This document shows, one piece after another, positions 1-9,254 of a stretch of DNA of 64,000 nt (positions within the stretch are counted from its first letter, which is position 1; every line of letters starts with the position of its first letter). Made by a program: the position numbers and the translations under genes. The notes beneath the pieces were generated by a model. That model was not told the origin of the DNA, searched no databases, and saw nothing but the letters and a program-made list of their open reading frames with translations. The stretch is from the NCBI RefSeq assembly GCF_030161575.1, contig NZ_BSUL01000001.1, positions 1,054,001 through 1,118,000 of the forward strand, written 5' to 3'. Origin of the DNA: Arenivirga flava. Lineage in GTDB: Bacteria; Actinomycetota; Actinomycetes; Actinomycetales; Microbacteriaceae.

Positions 1-948
1 GACGTTCACCGGCTTCAGCGGGGTGCCCGGGTGGTAGAAGCGGATGCCGTCGTCCTCGATGTCGAAGGCGCCCCCGGCCTTGCGGAACACGTTGAGGAAG
101 GTCATGAGCTCGATCTGGTGCGCGCCCTCGACGAAGATGTCGCCGCGGGTCGCCAGCGCGGCCGAGGCCCAGCTGGCGGCCTCGTTGCGGTCGAAGAGCG
201 CGGTGTGCAGGTAGCCGCCGAGCTCCTCGACACCCTCGATGAGGATGACGCGGTTCGGCTCGACCGAGATGATCGCGCCCATCTTCTGCAGGATCGCGAT
301 GAGGTCCATGATCTCGGGCTCGATCGCCGCGTTCTTCAGCTCGGTGGTGCCCTTCGCCAGCACCGCCGTGAGCAGCACCTGCTCGGTGGCGCCGACGCTC
401 GGGTACGGGAACTCGATGTTCGCGCCCTTCAGGCCGTCGGGGGCCGTGAGGTGGATGCCCTCGTAGGACTTGTCGACGACCGCCCCGAAGGCGCGCAGCG
501 CGTCGAGGTGGAAGTTGATCGGGCGGTTGCCGATGCGGCAGCCGCCGAGGTCGGGGATGAACGCCTCGCCGAGCTTGTGGAGCAGCGGGCCGCAGAACAG
601 GATCGGGATGCGACTGGAGCCGGCGTGCGCGTCGATCTCGGCGAAGTGGGCCTGGAGCACGTTGCGCGGGTCCATCTCCAGCACACCGGGCGCGGTCTCA
701 GTGACGATGACGCCGTGCACCTCGAGCAGATCGCGGACGACCTTGACGTCGCTGATGTTGGGCACGTCGCGCAGCGTGCTCGTCGAGCTGCCGAGCAGCG
801 CCGCGACCATGGCCTTCGTCGCGAGGTTCTTCGCGCCTCGCACGCGGATCCGGCCCTGCAACGGCTTGCCGCCGTGGATGGTGATCGTGTCGGAGATCAG
901 TCCGACGCGCTCACCGGCCTTCTTCGCATCCTTGACGAGGGAATTCAC
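1..948 (-). CDS. murA: UDP-N-acetylglucosamine 1-carboxyvinyltransferase (C-terminus cut by window edge)
   Basis: MurA transfers enolpyruvate from PEP to UDP-GlcNAc, the first committed step of peptidoglycan precursor synthesis in the cytoplasm. 316 of the usual 420-450 residues are present; the C-terminal part lies beyond position 1. Visible motifs are GAKN (Lys40-Asn41, substrate binding) and GGCRIGNRP, where Cys137 corresponds to the catalytic, fosfomycin-reactive cysteine. The start is GTG at 948, overlapping the leuD stop in a GTGA, which suggests translational coupling. No other start fits as well. The leuC-leuD-murA order is, as far as I recall, common in actinobacteria. Identification is firm. 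Confidence 0.95.
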   Translation of the reverse strand, partial: MNSLVKDAKKAGERVGLISDTITIHGGKPLQGRIRVRGAKNLATKAMVAALLGSSTSTLRDVPNISDVKVVRDLLEVHGVIVTETAPGVLEMDPRNVLQAHFAEIDAHAGSSRIPILFCGPLLHKLGEAFIPDLGGCRIGNRPINFHLDALRAFGAVVDKSYEGIHLTAPDGLKGANIEFPYPSVGATEQVLLTAVLAKGTTELKNAAIEPEIMDLIAILQKMGAIISVEPNRVILIEGVEELGGYLHTALFDRNEAASWASAALATRGDIFVEGAHQIELMTFLNVFRKAGGAFDIEDDGIRFYHPGTPLKPVNV

Positions 949-1559
949 TCAGCACCTGCACTCTGACGGACGGGCAGCGTTCGCGGTCGCCAACGCTCGC
1001 GACGGGATTCGAACTCGCTGATCGCCTGCTCGTTGCGGAGCGTGAGGGCGATGTCGTCGAGGCCTTCCAGAAGCCGCCACCGAGTATAGGCATCGATGTC
1101 GAAGCCGATGCTGAGCGCGCCGACCGACACGGTCTGCGTCTCGAGATCCACGGTCATCTCCCGGCCGGGCTCCGCCTCGAGCTCCGCCCAGATGCGCTCG
1201 ATGTCGGCCTCGGGCACCTGTCCGGCGAGCAGTCCCTGCTTGCCCGAGTTGCCCCGGAAGATGTCGGCGAAGCGCGGGCTCAGCACCACGTCGAAGCCGA
1301 AGTCGCGCAGCGCCCACACGGCGTGCTCGCGGCTCGAACCGGTGCCGAAGTCGGGGCCGGCGACCAGGATGCGGGCGCCCTGGTAGGCGGGCTGGTTGAG
1401 GATGAACTCCGGGTCCTGCCGCCAGCCGTGGAAGAGGGCGTCGTCGAAGCCGGTCTTGGTGACCCGCTTGAGGAAGACGGCGGGGATGATCTGGTCGGTG
1501 TCGACGTTGGAGCGCCGGAAGGGCACGCCGACTCCGGTGACGCTGCTGAACTTCTGCAT
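945..1559 (-). CDS. leuD: 3-isopropylmalate dehydratase small subunit
   Basis: Small (swivel-domain) subunit of isopropylmalate isomerase, which converts 2- to 3-isopropylmalate in leucine synthesis. It is 204 aa, normal for the family. The N-terminus carries NVDTDQIIP, and [17 protein letters not shown] is the typical LeuD core. An open frame extends upstream of 1559, but the ATG at 1559 overlaps the leuC stop as ATGA and matches the family N-terminus. It is co-transcribed with leuC and coupled to murA. Confidence 0.96.
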   Translation of the reverse strand: MQKFSSVTGVGVPFRRSNVDTDQIIPAVFLKRVTKTGFDDALFHGWRQDPEFILNQPAYQGARILVAGPDFGTGSSREHAVWALRDFGFDVVLSPRFADIFRGNSGKQGLLAGQVPEADIERIWAELEAEPGREMTVDLETQTVSVGALSIGFDIDAYTRWRLLEGLDDIALTLRNEQAISEFESRRERWRPRTLPVRQSAGAE

Positions 1560-3055
1560 CAGGCCTGGACCTCCTGGTTCCGCTGCTGGCCGGCGGGGGC
1601 GAACGCCGTGTCGATCGAGAGATCCCACGGGCTGGAGAGGGTGCCGCGGATGGCGGTGGCCGCGGCCACGAGCGGCGAGACCAGGTGCGTGCGACCGCCC
1701 TTGCCCTGACGGCCCTCGAAGTTGCGGTTGGAGGTGCTGGCGCAGCGCTCCCCCGGCGCGAGCTGGTCGGGGTTCATGCCGAGGCACATCGAGCAGCCGG
1801 CGAAGCGCCACTCGGCGCCGAAGTCCTTGATGACCTGATCGAGGCCCTCGGCCTCGGCCTCCAGGCGCACGCGAGCGGAGCCGGGGACCACCATGACGCG
1901 CACCCCGTCCGCCTTCTTCTGCCCCTGGATGATCGAGGCGAAGGCGCGCAGGTCCTCGATGCGGCTGTTGGTGCAGGAGCCCATGAAGACCGCGTCGACG
2001 CGGATGTCCTTCATCGGGGTGCCGGCCTCGAGGTCCATGTACTCGAGCGCGCGCTGGGCGGCGACCTTCTCGTGCGGGTCGTCGAAGTCGTCCGGCCCCG
2101 GAACGGCCTCGCTGAGCGACACGCCCTGACCGGGGTTGGTGCCCCAGGTGACGAAGGGCTCGAGCTCGTCCGCGTCGATGAAGATCTCCGCATCGAAGAC
2201 GGCGCCCTCGTCGGTCGGCAACGTCTTCCAGTACGCGACCGCATCCTCCCAGTCCTGGCCGGTCGGCGCGTGATCGCGGCCCTCGACGTAGTCGAAGGTG
2301 GTCTGATCCGGGGCGACCATGCCGGCGCGGGCACCGGCCTCGATCGACATGTTGCAGATCGTCATGCGACCGTCCATCGAGAGCGAGCGGATGGCGCTGC
2401 CCCGGTACTCGAGCACGTAGCCCTGCCCGCCGCCGGTGCCGATCTTCGCGATGACGGCGAGGATGATGTCCTTGGCCGTCACGCCCGGGCGCAGCGTGCC
2501 CTCGACGTTGATGGCCATCGTCTTGAACGGCTTCAGCGGCAGCGTCTGGGTGGCCATGACGTGCTCGACCTCGCTCGTGCCGATGCCGAAGGCCATCGAG
2601 CCGAAGGCGCCGTGCGTGGAGGTGTGGCTGTCGCCGCAGACGACCGTGATGCCCGGCATGGTGAGCCCGAGCTGCGGGCCCACGACGTGGACGATGCCCT
2701 GCTCCTTGTCGCCCAGCGAGTGGATCCGCACGCCGAACTCCTCGGCGTTGCGGCGCAGGGTGTCGATCTGCAGGCGGCTCGTCGGGTCGGCGATGACCCG
2801 GTCGATGTTGAGCGTCGGGGTGTTGTGGTCCTCGGTCGCGATCGTCAGGTCGAGCCGGCGCAGCGGCCGGTCGTTGACGCGCAGGCCGTCGAAGGCCTGC
2901 GGGCTGGTGACCTCGTGCACGAGGTGCAGGTCGATGTAGATGAGGTCGGGTTCGCCGTTCTCGCCTTTGACGACCACGTGGTCGTCCCAGACCTTCTCAG
3001 CGAGAGTTCTGGCCTTCTCAGCGAGGGTGCGGGGCTTGGCTTCGGTGCTGTTCAT
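1559..3055 (-). CDS. leuC: 3-isopropylmalate dehydratase large subunit
   Basis: Large subunit of isopropylmalate isomerase, an aconitase-fold enzyme with a [4Fe-4S] cluster. It is 498 aa. The cluster cysteines are visible in GSCTNSR and in [11 protein letters not shown]. The N-terminus is longer than usual and holds a perfect seven-residue tandem duplication ([14 protein letters not shown], from a 21-bp DNA duplication at 2992-3033). The ATG at 3055 lies just downstream of a leucine-rich leader peptide and alternative stem structures, so expression is probably controlled by leucine attenuation. Confidence 0.96.
   Translation of the reverse strand: MNSTEAKPRTLAEKARTLAEKVWDDHVVVKGENGEPDLIYIDLHLVHEVTSPQAFDGLRVNDRPLRRLDLTIATEDHNTPTLNIDRVIADPTSRLQIDTLRRNAEEFGVRIHSLGDKEQGIVHVVGPQLGLTMPGITVVCGDSHTSTHGAFGSMAFGIGTSEVEHVMATQTLPLKPFKTMAINVEGTLRPGVTAKDIILAVIAKIGTGGGQGYVLEYRGSAIRSLSMDGRMTICNMSIEAGARAGMVAPDQTTFDYVEGRDHAPTGQDWEDAVAYWKTLPTDEGAVFDAEIFIDADELEPFVTWGTNPGQGVSLSEAVPGPDDFDDPHEKVAAQRALEYMDLEAGTPMKDIRVDAVFMGSCTNSRIEDLRAFASIIQGQKKADGVRVMVVPGSARVRLEAEAEGLDQVIKDFGAEWRFAGCSMCLGMNPDQLAPGERCASTSNRNFEGRQGKGGRTHLVSPLVAAATAIRGTLSSPWDLSIDTAFAPAGQQRNQEVQA
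2992..3033. repeat. 21-bp tandem duplication in leuC N-terminus
   Basis: Two adjacent 21-nt units, 2992-3012 and 3013-3033, differ at only a few bases and encode RTLAEKA then RTLAEKV. The unit is in frame, so it lengthens the poorly conserved LeuC N-terminus by seven residues without damaging the enzyme. Confidence 0.8.
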
Positions 3056-3056
3056 A

Positions 3057-3143
3057 TGACTCGTCGGTTCCTTCAGTCCGTTGCGTGCCGGCCCACGTCG
3101 AGACTCCGCGACGAGTCAGGCCGTGAATCGAGCCTCGTCGCGG
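3057..3143 (-). promoter_or_regulatory. Candidate leucine attenuator of leuC
   Basis: On the transcript, segment 1 (3143-3134, CCGCGACGAG) is perfectly complementary to segment 2 (3115-3106, CTCGTCGCGG). Segment 2, read as TGACTCGTCG (3118-3109), is also perfectly complementary over 10 bp to segment 3 (3066-3057, CGACGAGTCA), which ends one base before the leuC ATG. The two pairings exclude each other. Pairing 2:3 would mask the region just before the start codon, so translational control of leuC seems more likely than transcript termination; no U-tract is visible. The four Leu codons of the leader peptide lie immediately upstream of segment 1. Confidence 0.6.
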
Positions 3144-3172
3144 CGGCGAAGGAGGAGCAGAGCCGTGCGCAC
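3116..3172 (-). CDS. Leucine-rich leader peptide upstream of leuC
   Basis: An 18-codon reading frame from GTG at 3172 encodes MRTALLLLRRRDEARFTA with four consecutive Leu codons (CTG CTC CTC CTT). It ends in the loop between two complementary segments. Leu runs in a short peptide ahead of leu genes are the hallmark of ribosome-mediated attenuation. There is no well-spaced Shine-Dalgarno. A TAGCCT -10-like hexamer about 7 nt upstream (3185-3180) would fit a leaderless transcript; alternatively it is translated by coupling to the FHA gene that stops at 3177. Too short for statistics, but the context is persuasive. Confidence 0.6.
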   Translation of the reverse strand: MRTALLLLRRRDEARFTA

Positions 3173-3176
3173 CTCG

Positions 3177-3734
3177 TCAGGCTACCACCGGGCCGTGCGG
3201 GGCGGCGTCGTCCGCGCCGGGCTCGATGCGCAGCGGGCAGTGGCCCAGCTCGAGGTGCGCGGTCGCGGGCACCTCGCTGAACGCCGTCGAGGAGACCTCG
3301 TCGACCCGGCCGTCGGCGTGCACGATCCAGGTGCCGTTCGTCGACCCCAGGTCCCGCACCAGCACGCGACCGGCCTCGGCGCGCAGCAGCGCGTGGGTCT
3401 TGGAGACGGAGCGGGCGGCATCCGTCACGGGTACCGGCACGGCCTGCCCGAGGTCATCGCGTGCGACGGGCGCGCGCCCGAGCAGCAGGCCGCCCACGAT
3501 GGGCAGGCGGCGGCCGTCCTGCAGCACCAGCACGGCGGGGCGTGCGGGCTCCGCCGCCAGCGGTCCGCCGAAGACCGCCCCCGGGGCGGGCGTCGCGAAG
3601 CCGCGGGCCGGCACGGGCGCCGTGCCCGTGTGGAGGGGCGCCGGTGCGTGGGCGGGCGGAGCGTCGGAGGGAGGCGCAGGCGGCAGCAGTCCCGGCGGCG
3701 GCGTGATCAGGTAGCGGTCGCCCTCGTCGGTCAT
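3177..3734 (-). CDS. FHA domain protein
   Basis: 185-aa cytoplasmic protein. After a proline/alanine-rich N-terminal stretch (to about residue 60) comes one forkhead-associated domain (residues about 65-165) with LLLGRAP, SVSKTHALLR and VRDLGSTNGTW, the residues that bind phosphothreonine peptides. An upstream in-frame ATG exists at 3764, but the ATG at 3734 has a strong AGGAAGGGGAG site 6-7 nt before it. It is the last gene of the kinase/phosphatase/MoxR cluster and probably reads phosphorylation by the kinase at 15993-17615. The specific partner is unknown. Confidence 0.88.
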   Translation of the reverse strand: MTDEGDRYLITPPPGLLPPAPPSDAPPAHAPAPLHTGTAPVPARGFATPAPGAVFGGPLAAEPARPAVLVLQDGRRLPIVGGLLLGRAPVARDDLGQAVPVPVTDAARSVSKTHALLRAEAGRVLVRDLGSTNGTWIVHADGRVDEVSSTAFSEVPATAHLELGHCPLRIEPGADDAAPHGPVVA

Positions 3735-3785
3735 CGGCGCTCCCCTTCCTCGCCCTCCCATCATCGCAGAGGTGCGGGGCGAGGT

Positions 3786-4403
3786 TCAGCGGCCGGGGGC
3801 CCAGAGCGAGAGCGGCACGTTCGCGAGATCGATCGCCCAGCCCAGGGGCACGGGCATCGTCTCGAACGGTGGGCACCGTGTCTCCATCCCGCCCTCGTCG
3901 ACCAGATAGGTGCCGTTGGTCGAGCCGAGGTCCTCGATGGTGAGCATGCCGCCGAGCAGCGACAGGCGTGCGTGGGTGCGCGAGACGCCCGACTCCGGAT
4001 CGGGCACGACCAGGCGCTGCGCCGTCTTCTCGGCGCGCGGGGAGCGCCCGAGCAGCACCGTGCCCTCGAGCGGATGCTCGGACCCGTCCGGCAGCCGCAG
4101 CACCCAGTTCGGCTCGTCCCACGCGCGCGCCGGCGCCGGGCGCGTCACGACATCGATCTCCGCGAGCGCCCGCACGGAGCCGACGACGGTCACGGGACGG
4201 GTCGGGGACTCCGGGCTGCGGCGGGTCTCCGTGGTCTCCGCGACGTCGGAGGGCAGCGCCGCGTCGTCGTGTTCGGGCGTCTGCGGGGTGGCGTGCACCG
4301 CTGGCAGGTTGCCACGGCCGAAGACGATCTCGTGGAAGTCCCATTCGGAGACGTCCGCCGGCTGATCGACCGGGACGCCGGCCGCCTCGTCGCGCTGCGT
4401 CAT
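3786..4403 (-). CDS. FHA domain protein
   Basis: 205-aa protein with an acidic/threonine-rich N-terminal half (possible phosphorylation sites, inferred) and a C-terminal FHA domain: VLLGRSP, GVSRTHARLS and IEDLGSTNGTYLV. Two ATGs lie close together (4409 and 4403); the second has GGGGG at ideal spacing. Because of a one-base frameshift in the upstream transglutaminase-like gene, that gene's frame runs open through the gap and into this gene in phase, so a naive prediction would give a fused protein. I consider that an artefact. Confidence 0.87.
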   Translation of the reverse strand: MTQRDEAAGVPVDQPADVSEWDFHEIVFGRGNLPAVHATPQTPEHDDAALPSDVAETTETRRSPESPTRPVTVVGSVRALAEIDVVTRPAPARAWDEPNWVLRLPDGSEHPLEGTVLLGRSPRAEKTAQRLVVPDPESGVSRTHARLSLLGGMLTIEDLGSTNGTYLVDEGGMETRCPPFETMPVPLGWAIDLANVPLSLWAPGR

Positions 4404-4587
4404 CCTCATCCCCCTTCTGCCCCGCTGCGGGGTTCCCCCGACACTATGGGCGACTCGTCCGGCCCGCGATGGGGAGCTGTGCCCACCCGTCGCGGTGCCG
4501 GAAGGCGCCGAGCGCTCCTCAGGACCGCCGCGGAGGCGTCGCCCGTGGCGGGCATGCCTCCCAGAGCTCCGTTCGGGCGGCGGAGCA

Positions 4588-6935
4588 TCAGCTCCAGCGA
4601 GACCGGTTCTTCCTCTCCTTGCGATCCAGGCGGGCCAGCACGCGGCGGCCCGCGCCCGCCGGGTCCCGCCTGGTGTTGATGCGGAACTTCGCGAGCTCGC
4701 GGCGCAGCCGTGTGGTGGACCGACGAGCGACCTCGACGGCGGCCTGCGCCTCCGTCCAGATGGCGTCGGACTCCTCGACCGGAACCCCCTGCCGGAGAAC
4801 ACCGCGTCGTCCGCGCGGGCGGCGAGCGCGCCGAGCGGAGCTTCAGCCTTCGTCTCGAGCAGCTGCGCCGTCGCCGTACGGGTGCGTCCCACGGGCGCCG
4901 CGTAGCCGAGCTCGGCGAAGCGGTCGACGAGCTCCTCCCAAGCGCCCGCGGCCTGCCGGTCGCCGGTGCCCGAGCGCCGCCGGCGCTCGCGCAGGCGCTT
5001 GAACAGCAGCACGAGCAGCAGCGGGATCGTGTAGAGCAGCACCGGCACGGCGAGGATCGTGAGCAGCGTCGCGAGCCACGCCGGCAGCTGGAAGCCGTCG
5101 TCGCGGTCCTCGTCCTCGGTGTCGTCGATGTCGACCGGGGTGAGCAGGTCCTCGTTGGCGCTCTCGTCCGGCGGCGGCTGGCGCACCTGGGGCTGCGGCT
5201 CCGACTGCGGCTTCGGCTCCTGATCCTGGGGCACGTCGGTCTCGTCGGGCGTCGGGAAGAACGGCACCCAGCCGACGCCCTCGAACGGCACCTCGACCCA
5301 TGCGGTCACGTCGTCGCCGGTGACCACCACCTCGCCGCCGCCCTCGGGCACCTCAGGCGCGAAGCCCATGACGACGCGCGCCGGGTAGCCGAGGTCGTCG
5401 GCGATGAGCGCCATCGCCGAGGCGTACTGCTCCTCGTCGCCGACCATGAACGACTGCTCGACGAGCAGGGTCATGCGGTCGGCGCCGTGACCCGCGCGGC
5501 TCGGCACCGCGTCGCTCGCGAGCCCGTGGCTGAGGAAGCCGTTGGTCTTGAAACCGGACTCGACCGCGCGCAGCTGGTCGATCGGATCGGAGGTGGACGC
5601 GGCCGCGGCGTACTCGCGGCCCCGGGCGACCAGCAGGTCGGCGGTGCCGTCGATCGACGACCGGGCGAAGCCCTCGACCGGCACCCCGGCGAGCTCCGTC
5701 GGCTCGGGGCTCTCCTGGATGCGGGTGTCGATGCGGTACGTCGTGCCCGCATCCGCTCCGCTCGTCAGCACGGCGGTGCCGGACTCGCTGTTGAAGCGCA
5801 GGGCGTCGCCCTCGGCGGCGCTCCGCTCGTCGAGCAGCTCGATGCCGCGCGCGTAGCCGACCTGCGGCAGCCAGACGTCGTCGTACTCGAGCACCTCGAC
5901 GGTGACCGACTCGACGGAGGCCGGCGTGAGCAGGGTCGGGTCGGGGATGGTGCGCCCGACGAGCCGGAAGGTCCCCGCGGCTTCGGGCGTCTGCGGGCCC
6001 GGGCTGGAGACCTGCCAGAGCTTGCCGTTGTAGCTGTCCATGCTCGCGAGGCGCACGAGGTCGCCGGTCTGCAGCCCCTCGATGCGGAACAGCTCCGTCT
6101 CCGTGAGGTCCTTCGTGTACTTGCGGTACCCGGAGAGCGGGCTCGGGAAGCGCTGCGGGTCGAAGGGCGGCTGGATCTCCTCGCGCAGCACGAAGCGCTC
6201 CTCCTGCGGCGGGGTCACGAGGACCCCGCCGAGGCCGCCGAGCACGAGCGCCGCGACGATCACGATCGCGGAGCCCGCCAGTTTCTTGCGCACGAGCACG
6301 CGCTGCGCGTTGGCCGCCGTCGCCGTACCGCGCTGGCGCCAACCGAGCCAGAGCAGCGCGAGCGCGCCGAAGCCCGCGCCGCGCAGGATGGCGAAGTACG
6401 GCTCATCCGTGCCGATGAGCACGCTGGCGACGTAGAGCGCCAGCGGCGCGAGGAGCGCCAGCAGCAGCGTGCCCGCGTTGCGGTGGCCGCGGCCGATCCA
6501 GCGCAGCAGCATCGTGCCGCTCAGGATGGCGACGAACCAGGTGGCCGCGTAGGGCAGCACGTTGATGTAGTCGGGCGCACCGGCGGGCGCGGCCAGCGTC
6601 ACGATATCGGCCCAGCCGAACACCGCGCCGATCGCGAGCCCGGAGATGGTCTGCAGGTTCGGGATCACGAGCGCGATGCCGAACTGCGGCATCGCGAAGG
6701 CGGTGCCGAGCAGGAAGTAGGCGACCACGCCGCCCAGCACGCTCGGCAGCAGCGGAAGGCGCAGCAGGAAGGCGCCGACGGCGGCGCCGAGACCGACGAT
6801 CACACCGCCGATACCGGCGAGCAGGAAGCCGAGGTCCTCGTAGCTGGTCGCGAAACCCGCCAGCCCGAGCAGGACGAGCAGCGTCAGCACGACCAGGTCC
6901 GCCCAGGTCTGCTTCGAGATGCGCTCCGCGGGCAT
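4588..6935 (-). CDS. Transglutaminase-like membrane protein, triad lost (frameshifted at 4785-4789)
   Basis: TgpA-like architecture: about six N-terminal membrane helices (residues 12-215), an extracytoplasmic transglutaminase-like core (to about 545), a Pro/Glu linker, one more helix near 605-630 and a DUF4129-like cytoplasmic tail. The core keeps GYPARVVMGF and GWVPFFPTP. The catalytic Cys, His and Asp positions read Glu (GDEEQYASA), Thr (DVTAWVEV) and Phe, so it is probably not a peptidase or transglutaminase. The normal tail (ESDAIWTEAQAAVEVARRS..., stop at 4588) is in the -1 frame; one extra G in the run at 4785-4789 restores 782 aa. ATGA overlap with the DUF58 gene supports the start. 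Confidence 0.85.
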
Positions 6936-8233
6936 CAGATCACCCTCCGCAACGTCTTGGGCAGGTCGGTGAGCTCGCCGATGGTGATGATCTGCAGGCC
7001 GGCGACGCTCGACACGCGGGGCTGGGCCCCGAGCTCGACGCGGAAGGCGACGACGCGGGCGTCCTGACCGAACAGCGACTCGATCGCACGGAAGTCGGTC
7101 GGTCCCATCCGGCTGCCCGCGACGATCATGACCACGCTGGGCGGAGGGAGGCGCTTGGTGGTCTCGCGCGCGAAGTCGCGGGGTGTGGCGTAGCGGCGGC
7201 CGACGAGCTCGAGCCGGCACGAGTCGTCGAGCATGGCGGTGACCGAGTGGGTGCGCAGCTGGTGCGTGTCGGTGACCACACTCATCTGGGTGCCGTCGCG
7301 GATGACCTGCGCGCCCAACGAGGCGGTGACGGAGACGGCGAGCTCGAACTCCTCGGCCGTCTCGTAGTAGCTGTTCTGCACGGTCTGGATGATCGTGAGC
7401 TGACTGCGCCGCGTCTCCTCGAACTGGCGCACCATGAGCACGCCCGTGCGCGCGGAGGTGCGCCAGTGCACGTAGCGCCGGTCGTCGCCGGGCTCGTAGG
7501 GGCGCAGCGCGTGGAACGCCAGGTCGTTGTTGGTGATGGTCTTGGTGGTCTGGCCCTCGAGGTCCTTCACGAGACCCGCCGCCGTGGGATCGAGGCGGGC
7601 GGTGACCGGATGTACGAACAGCTCGGTGGGCTCCGTCCAGCGCACGACGCGCCGCAGCAGGCCGAGCTGGTCGCCGCGCACCGAGATCGCCGGGCCCGCC
7701 GTGATGACCGCGCGGCGGTTCGTGGGCACCGCGAAGAGCTCGTCGTGGCGACCGCGCGGCTCGATGGCCGGCAGGCTGAACTCGGCGAGGCCGCTGCCGA
7801 CGGGCAGCTCCATGCGGCCCGGCGTCGACCTGCGGGTGCCGACGTTGACGACGACGAGCTCGCCGAGCGCCCGGTCCCCCACCGTCACGCGTCGAGGGTT
7901 GAGCCCGATCGTCACGTCGTAGCTGGCGCGTCCGAACAGGAACGCCGCGGCCACGAGCAGCGCGCCGAGCAGCGTCGCGGCGACGAAGGTCAGCTCCGCC
8001 CAGCCGAGCACGCGGCCGGCGACCATCGCGGCGATGCCGAGCAGCAGCACGATCCAGCCCACGGGGCTGACGGTGCCGAGCACCGGCCCGAGGTAGCGCC
8101 AGGCGACCCGGAACCACGGACCGACCGCGTCGCGCACCGTGAGCGCGACGACGGCGATGCGATGGCGGAGCCCGCCCAGCAGGCCGAGGTCCCGCGGTTG
8201 CTGGAGGTCCCGCGCAGGGGCGGCGGCGGTCAT
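6935..8233 (-). CDS. DUF58 domain membrane protein
   Basis: 432 aa. Two membrane helices at about residues 53-95 are followed by a beta-rich region and the DUF58 signature LRPYEPGDDRRYVHWRTSA near residue 245, which leads into a von Willebrand A-like domain. DUF58 proteins are habitually encoded after MoxR AAA+ ATPases and before a transglutaminase-like protein, exactly as here, and are thought to work with MoxR in assembling surface or envelope complexes. It overlaps both neighbours by four bases (ATGA), which indicates an operon. Confidence 0.93.
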   Translation of the reverse strand: MTAAAPARDLQQPRDLGLLGGLRHRIAVVALTVRDAVGPWFRVAWRYLGPVLGTVSPVGWIVLLLGIAAMVAGRVLGWAELTFVAATLLGALLVAAAFLFGRASYDVTIGLNPRRVTVGDRALGELVVVNVGTRRSTPGRMELPVGSGLAEFSLPAIEPRGRHDELFAVPTNRRAVITAGPAISVRGDQLGLLRRVVRWTEPTELFVHPVTARLDPTAAGLVKDLEGQTTKTITNNDLAFHALRPYEPGDDRRYVHWRTSARTGVLMVRQFEETRRSQLTIIQTVQNSYYETAEEFELAVSVTASLGAQVIRDGTQMSVVTDTHQLRTHSVTAMLDDSCRLELVGRRYATPRDFARETTKRLPPPSVVMIVAGSRMGPTDFRAIESLFGQDARVVAFRVELGAQPRVSSVAGLQIITIGELTDLPKTLRRVI

Positions 8234-9198
8234 GCCGCGCGGTAGGTGGGCGCTGCGATGTCGAGCAGGATCCGCGAGACGACGTCCTCGGCCTTGACGC
8301 CGGCGAACTCGCTCTCGGGGTCGACGATCATGCGGTGCGCCAGCACGGGCACCGCGAGTTCGCTGACGTCGTCGGGGGTCACGTAGGTGCGGCCCTTCGA
8401 CAGCGCCCAGGTCTTGATCGCGCGGGCGAGCGCGAGCGCTCCTCGCATGCTCACGCCGAGCTGCACGTCCTGGTGCGCGCGGGTCGCATCGACGATCGCG
8501 CTGAGGTACTGCATGACGCTCGGGTCGACGAAGACCTCGCTGGTCAGCTCCGTCATCTGCGGGATGGAGGTGGAGGAGATGATCGGCTGGATGCGCGCGG
8601 CGCGCTGGCGGTTCGACGCGTCGAGCAGCAGCTGCACGCTGGTCTCGGAATCGGGGTAGCCGAGGCTGGTCTTGATGAGGAAGCGGTCGAGCTGCGCCTC
8701 GGGCAGCTTGTAGGTGCCGGCCTGCTCGACCGGGTTCTGGGTCGCGATGACCATGAAGGGCTTGCCGACCGAGTGGCCGACGCCGTCGATCGTGACGGCG
8801 CCCTCCTCCATCACCTCGAGCAGCGCCGACTGCGTCTTCGGCGAGGCGCGGTTGATCTCATCCGCCAGCACGATCGACGCGAAGATCGGGCCCCTGTGGA
8901 ACTCGAAGACGCCCTTCTGCTGGTCGTAGATCGTGACGCCGGTGACGTCGGAGGGCAGCAGGTCGGGGGTGAACTGGATGCGCGAGTGGGTGCCCTCGAG
9001 CGTGTTCGCCAGCGCCTTGGCCAGCACCGTCTTGCCGGTGCCCGGGTAGTCCTCGAGCAGCACGTGGCCGTCCGAGAGCAGGGCGGTCACGACGAGCCGG
9101 ATGACGTTCTTCTTGCCGAGGATCGCCAGGTCGACGTTGCCGACCAGCTTCTCGAAGGCATCGGAGAACCAAGCGGCTTGCTCCTGGGAGACGGGCAT
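8230..9198 (-). CDS. MoxR-family AAA+ ATPase
   Basis: 322-aa AAA+ ATPase of the MoxR branch, a chaperone-like class that helps mature partner complexes. Walker A is EDYPGTGKTVLAKAL (residues about 50-64), Walker B is SIVLADEINRASPKTQSALL, sensor 1 is IATQNPVEQAGTY, and the arginine region is PEAQLDRFLIK. All expected residues are present, so it should hydrolyse ATP. It starts the MoxR-DUF58-transglutaminase-like block and sits 56 bp downstream of the giant surface protein gene. Confidence 0.95.
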   Translation of the reverse strand: MPVSQEQAAWFSDAFEKLVGNVDLAILGKKNVIRLVVTALLSDGHVLLEDYPGTGKTVLAKALANTLEGTHSRIQFTPDLLPSDVTGVTIYDQQKGVFEFHRGPIFASIVLADEINRASPKTQSALLEVMEEGAVTIDGVGHSVGKPFMVIATQNPVEQAGTYKLPEAQLDRFLIKTSLGYPDSETSVQLLLDASNRQRAARIQPIISSTSIPQMTELTSEVFVDPSVMQYLSAIVDATRAHQDVQLGVSMRGALALARAIKTWALSKGRTYVTPDDVSELAVPVLAHRMIVDPESEFAGVKAEDVVSRILLDIAAPTYRAA

Positions 9199-9254
9199 TC
9201 TTCGGGCTCCTTCGTGCGGGGTGGGTGGTGCGGGTTCGGGGTGAGCGGATGTGG

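Noticed and set aside
31-966. Long plus-strand open frame opposite murA
   Set aside because: Arg/Val/Asp-rich translation with no family features; it is the antisense shadow of murA in high-GC DNA.
4406-4588. 60-codon frame between the transglutaminase-like and FHA genes
   Set aside because: No ribosome site, low-complexity translation, and not distinguishable from chance in this composition.
4785-4789. Programmed ribosomal frameshift in the transglutaminase-like gene
   Set aside because: No proper slippery heptamer or downstream stimulator is evident, and twelve similar single-base breaks elsewhere favour sequence error.
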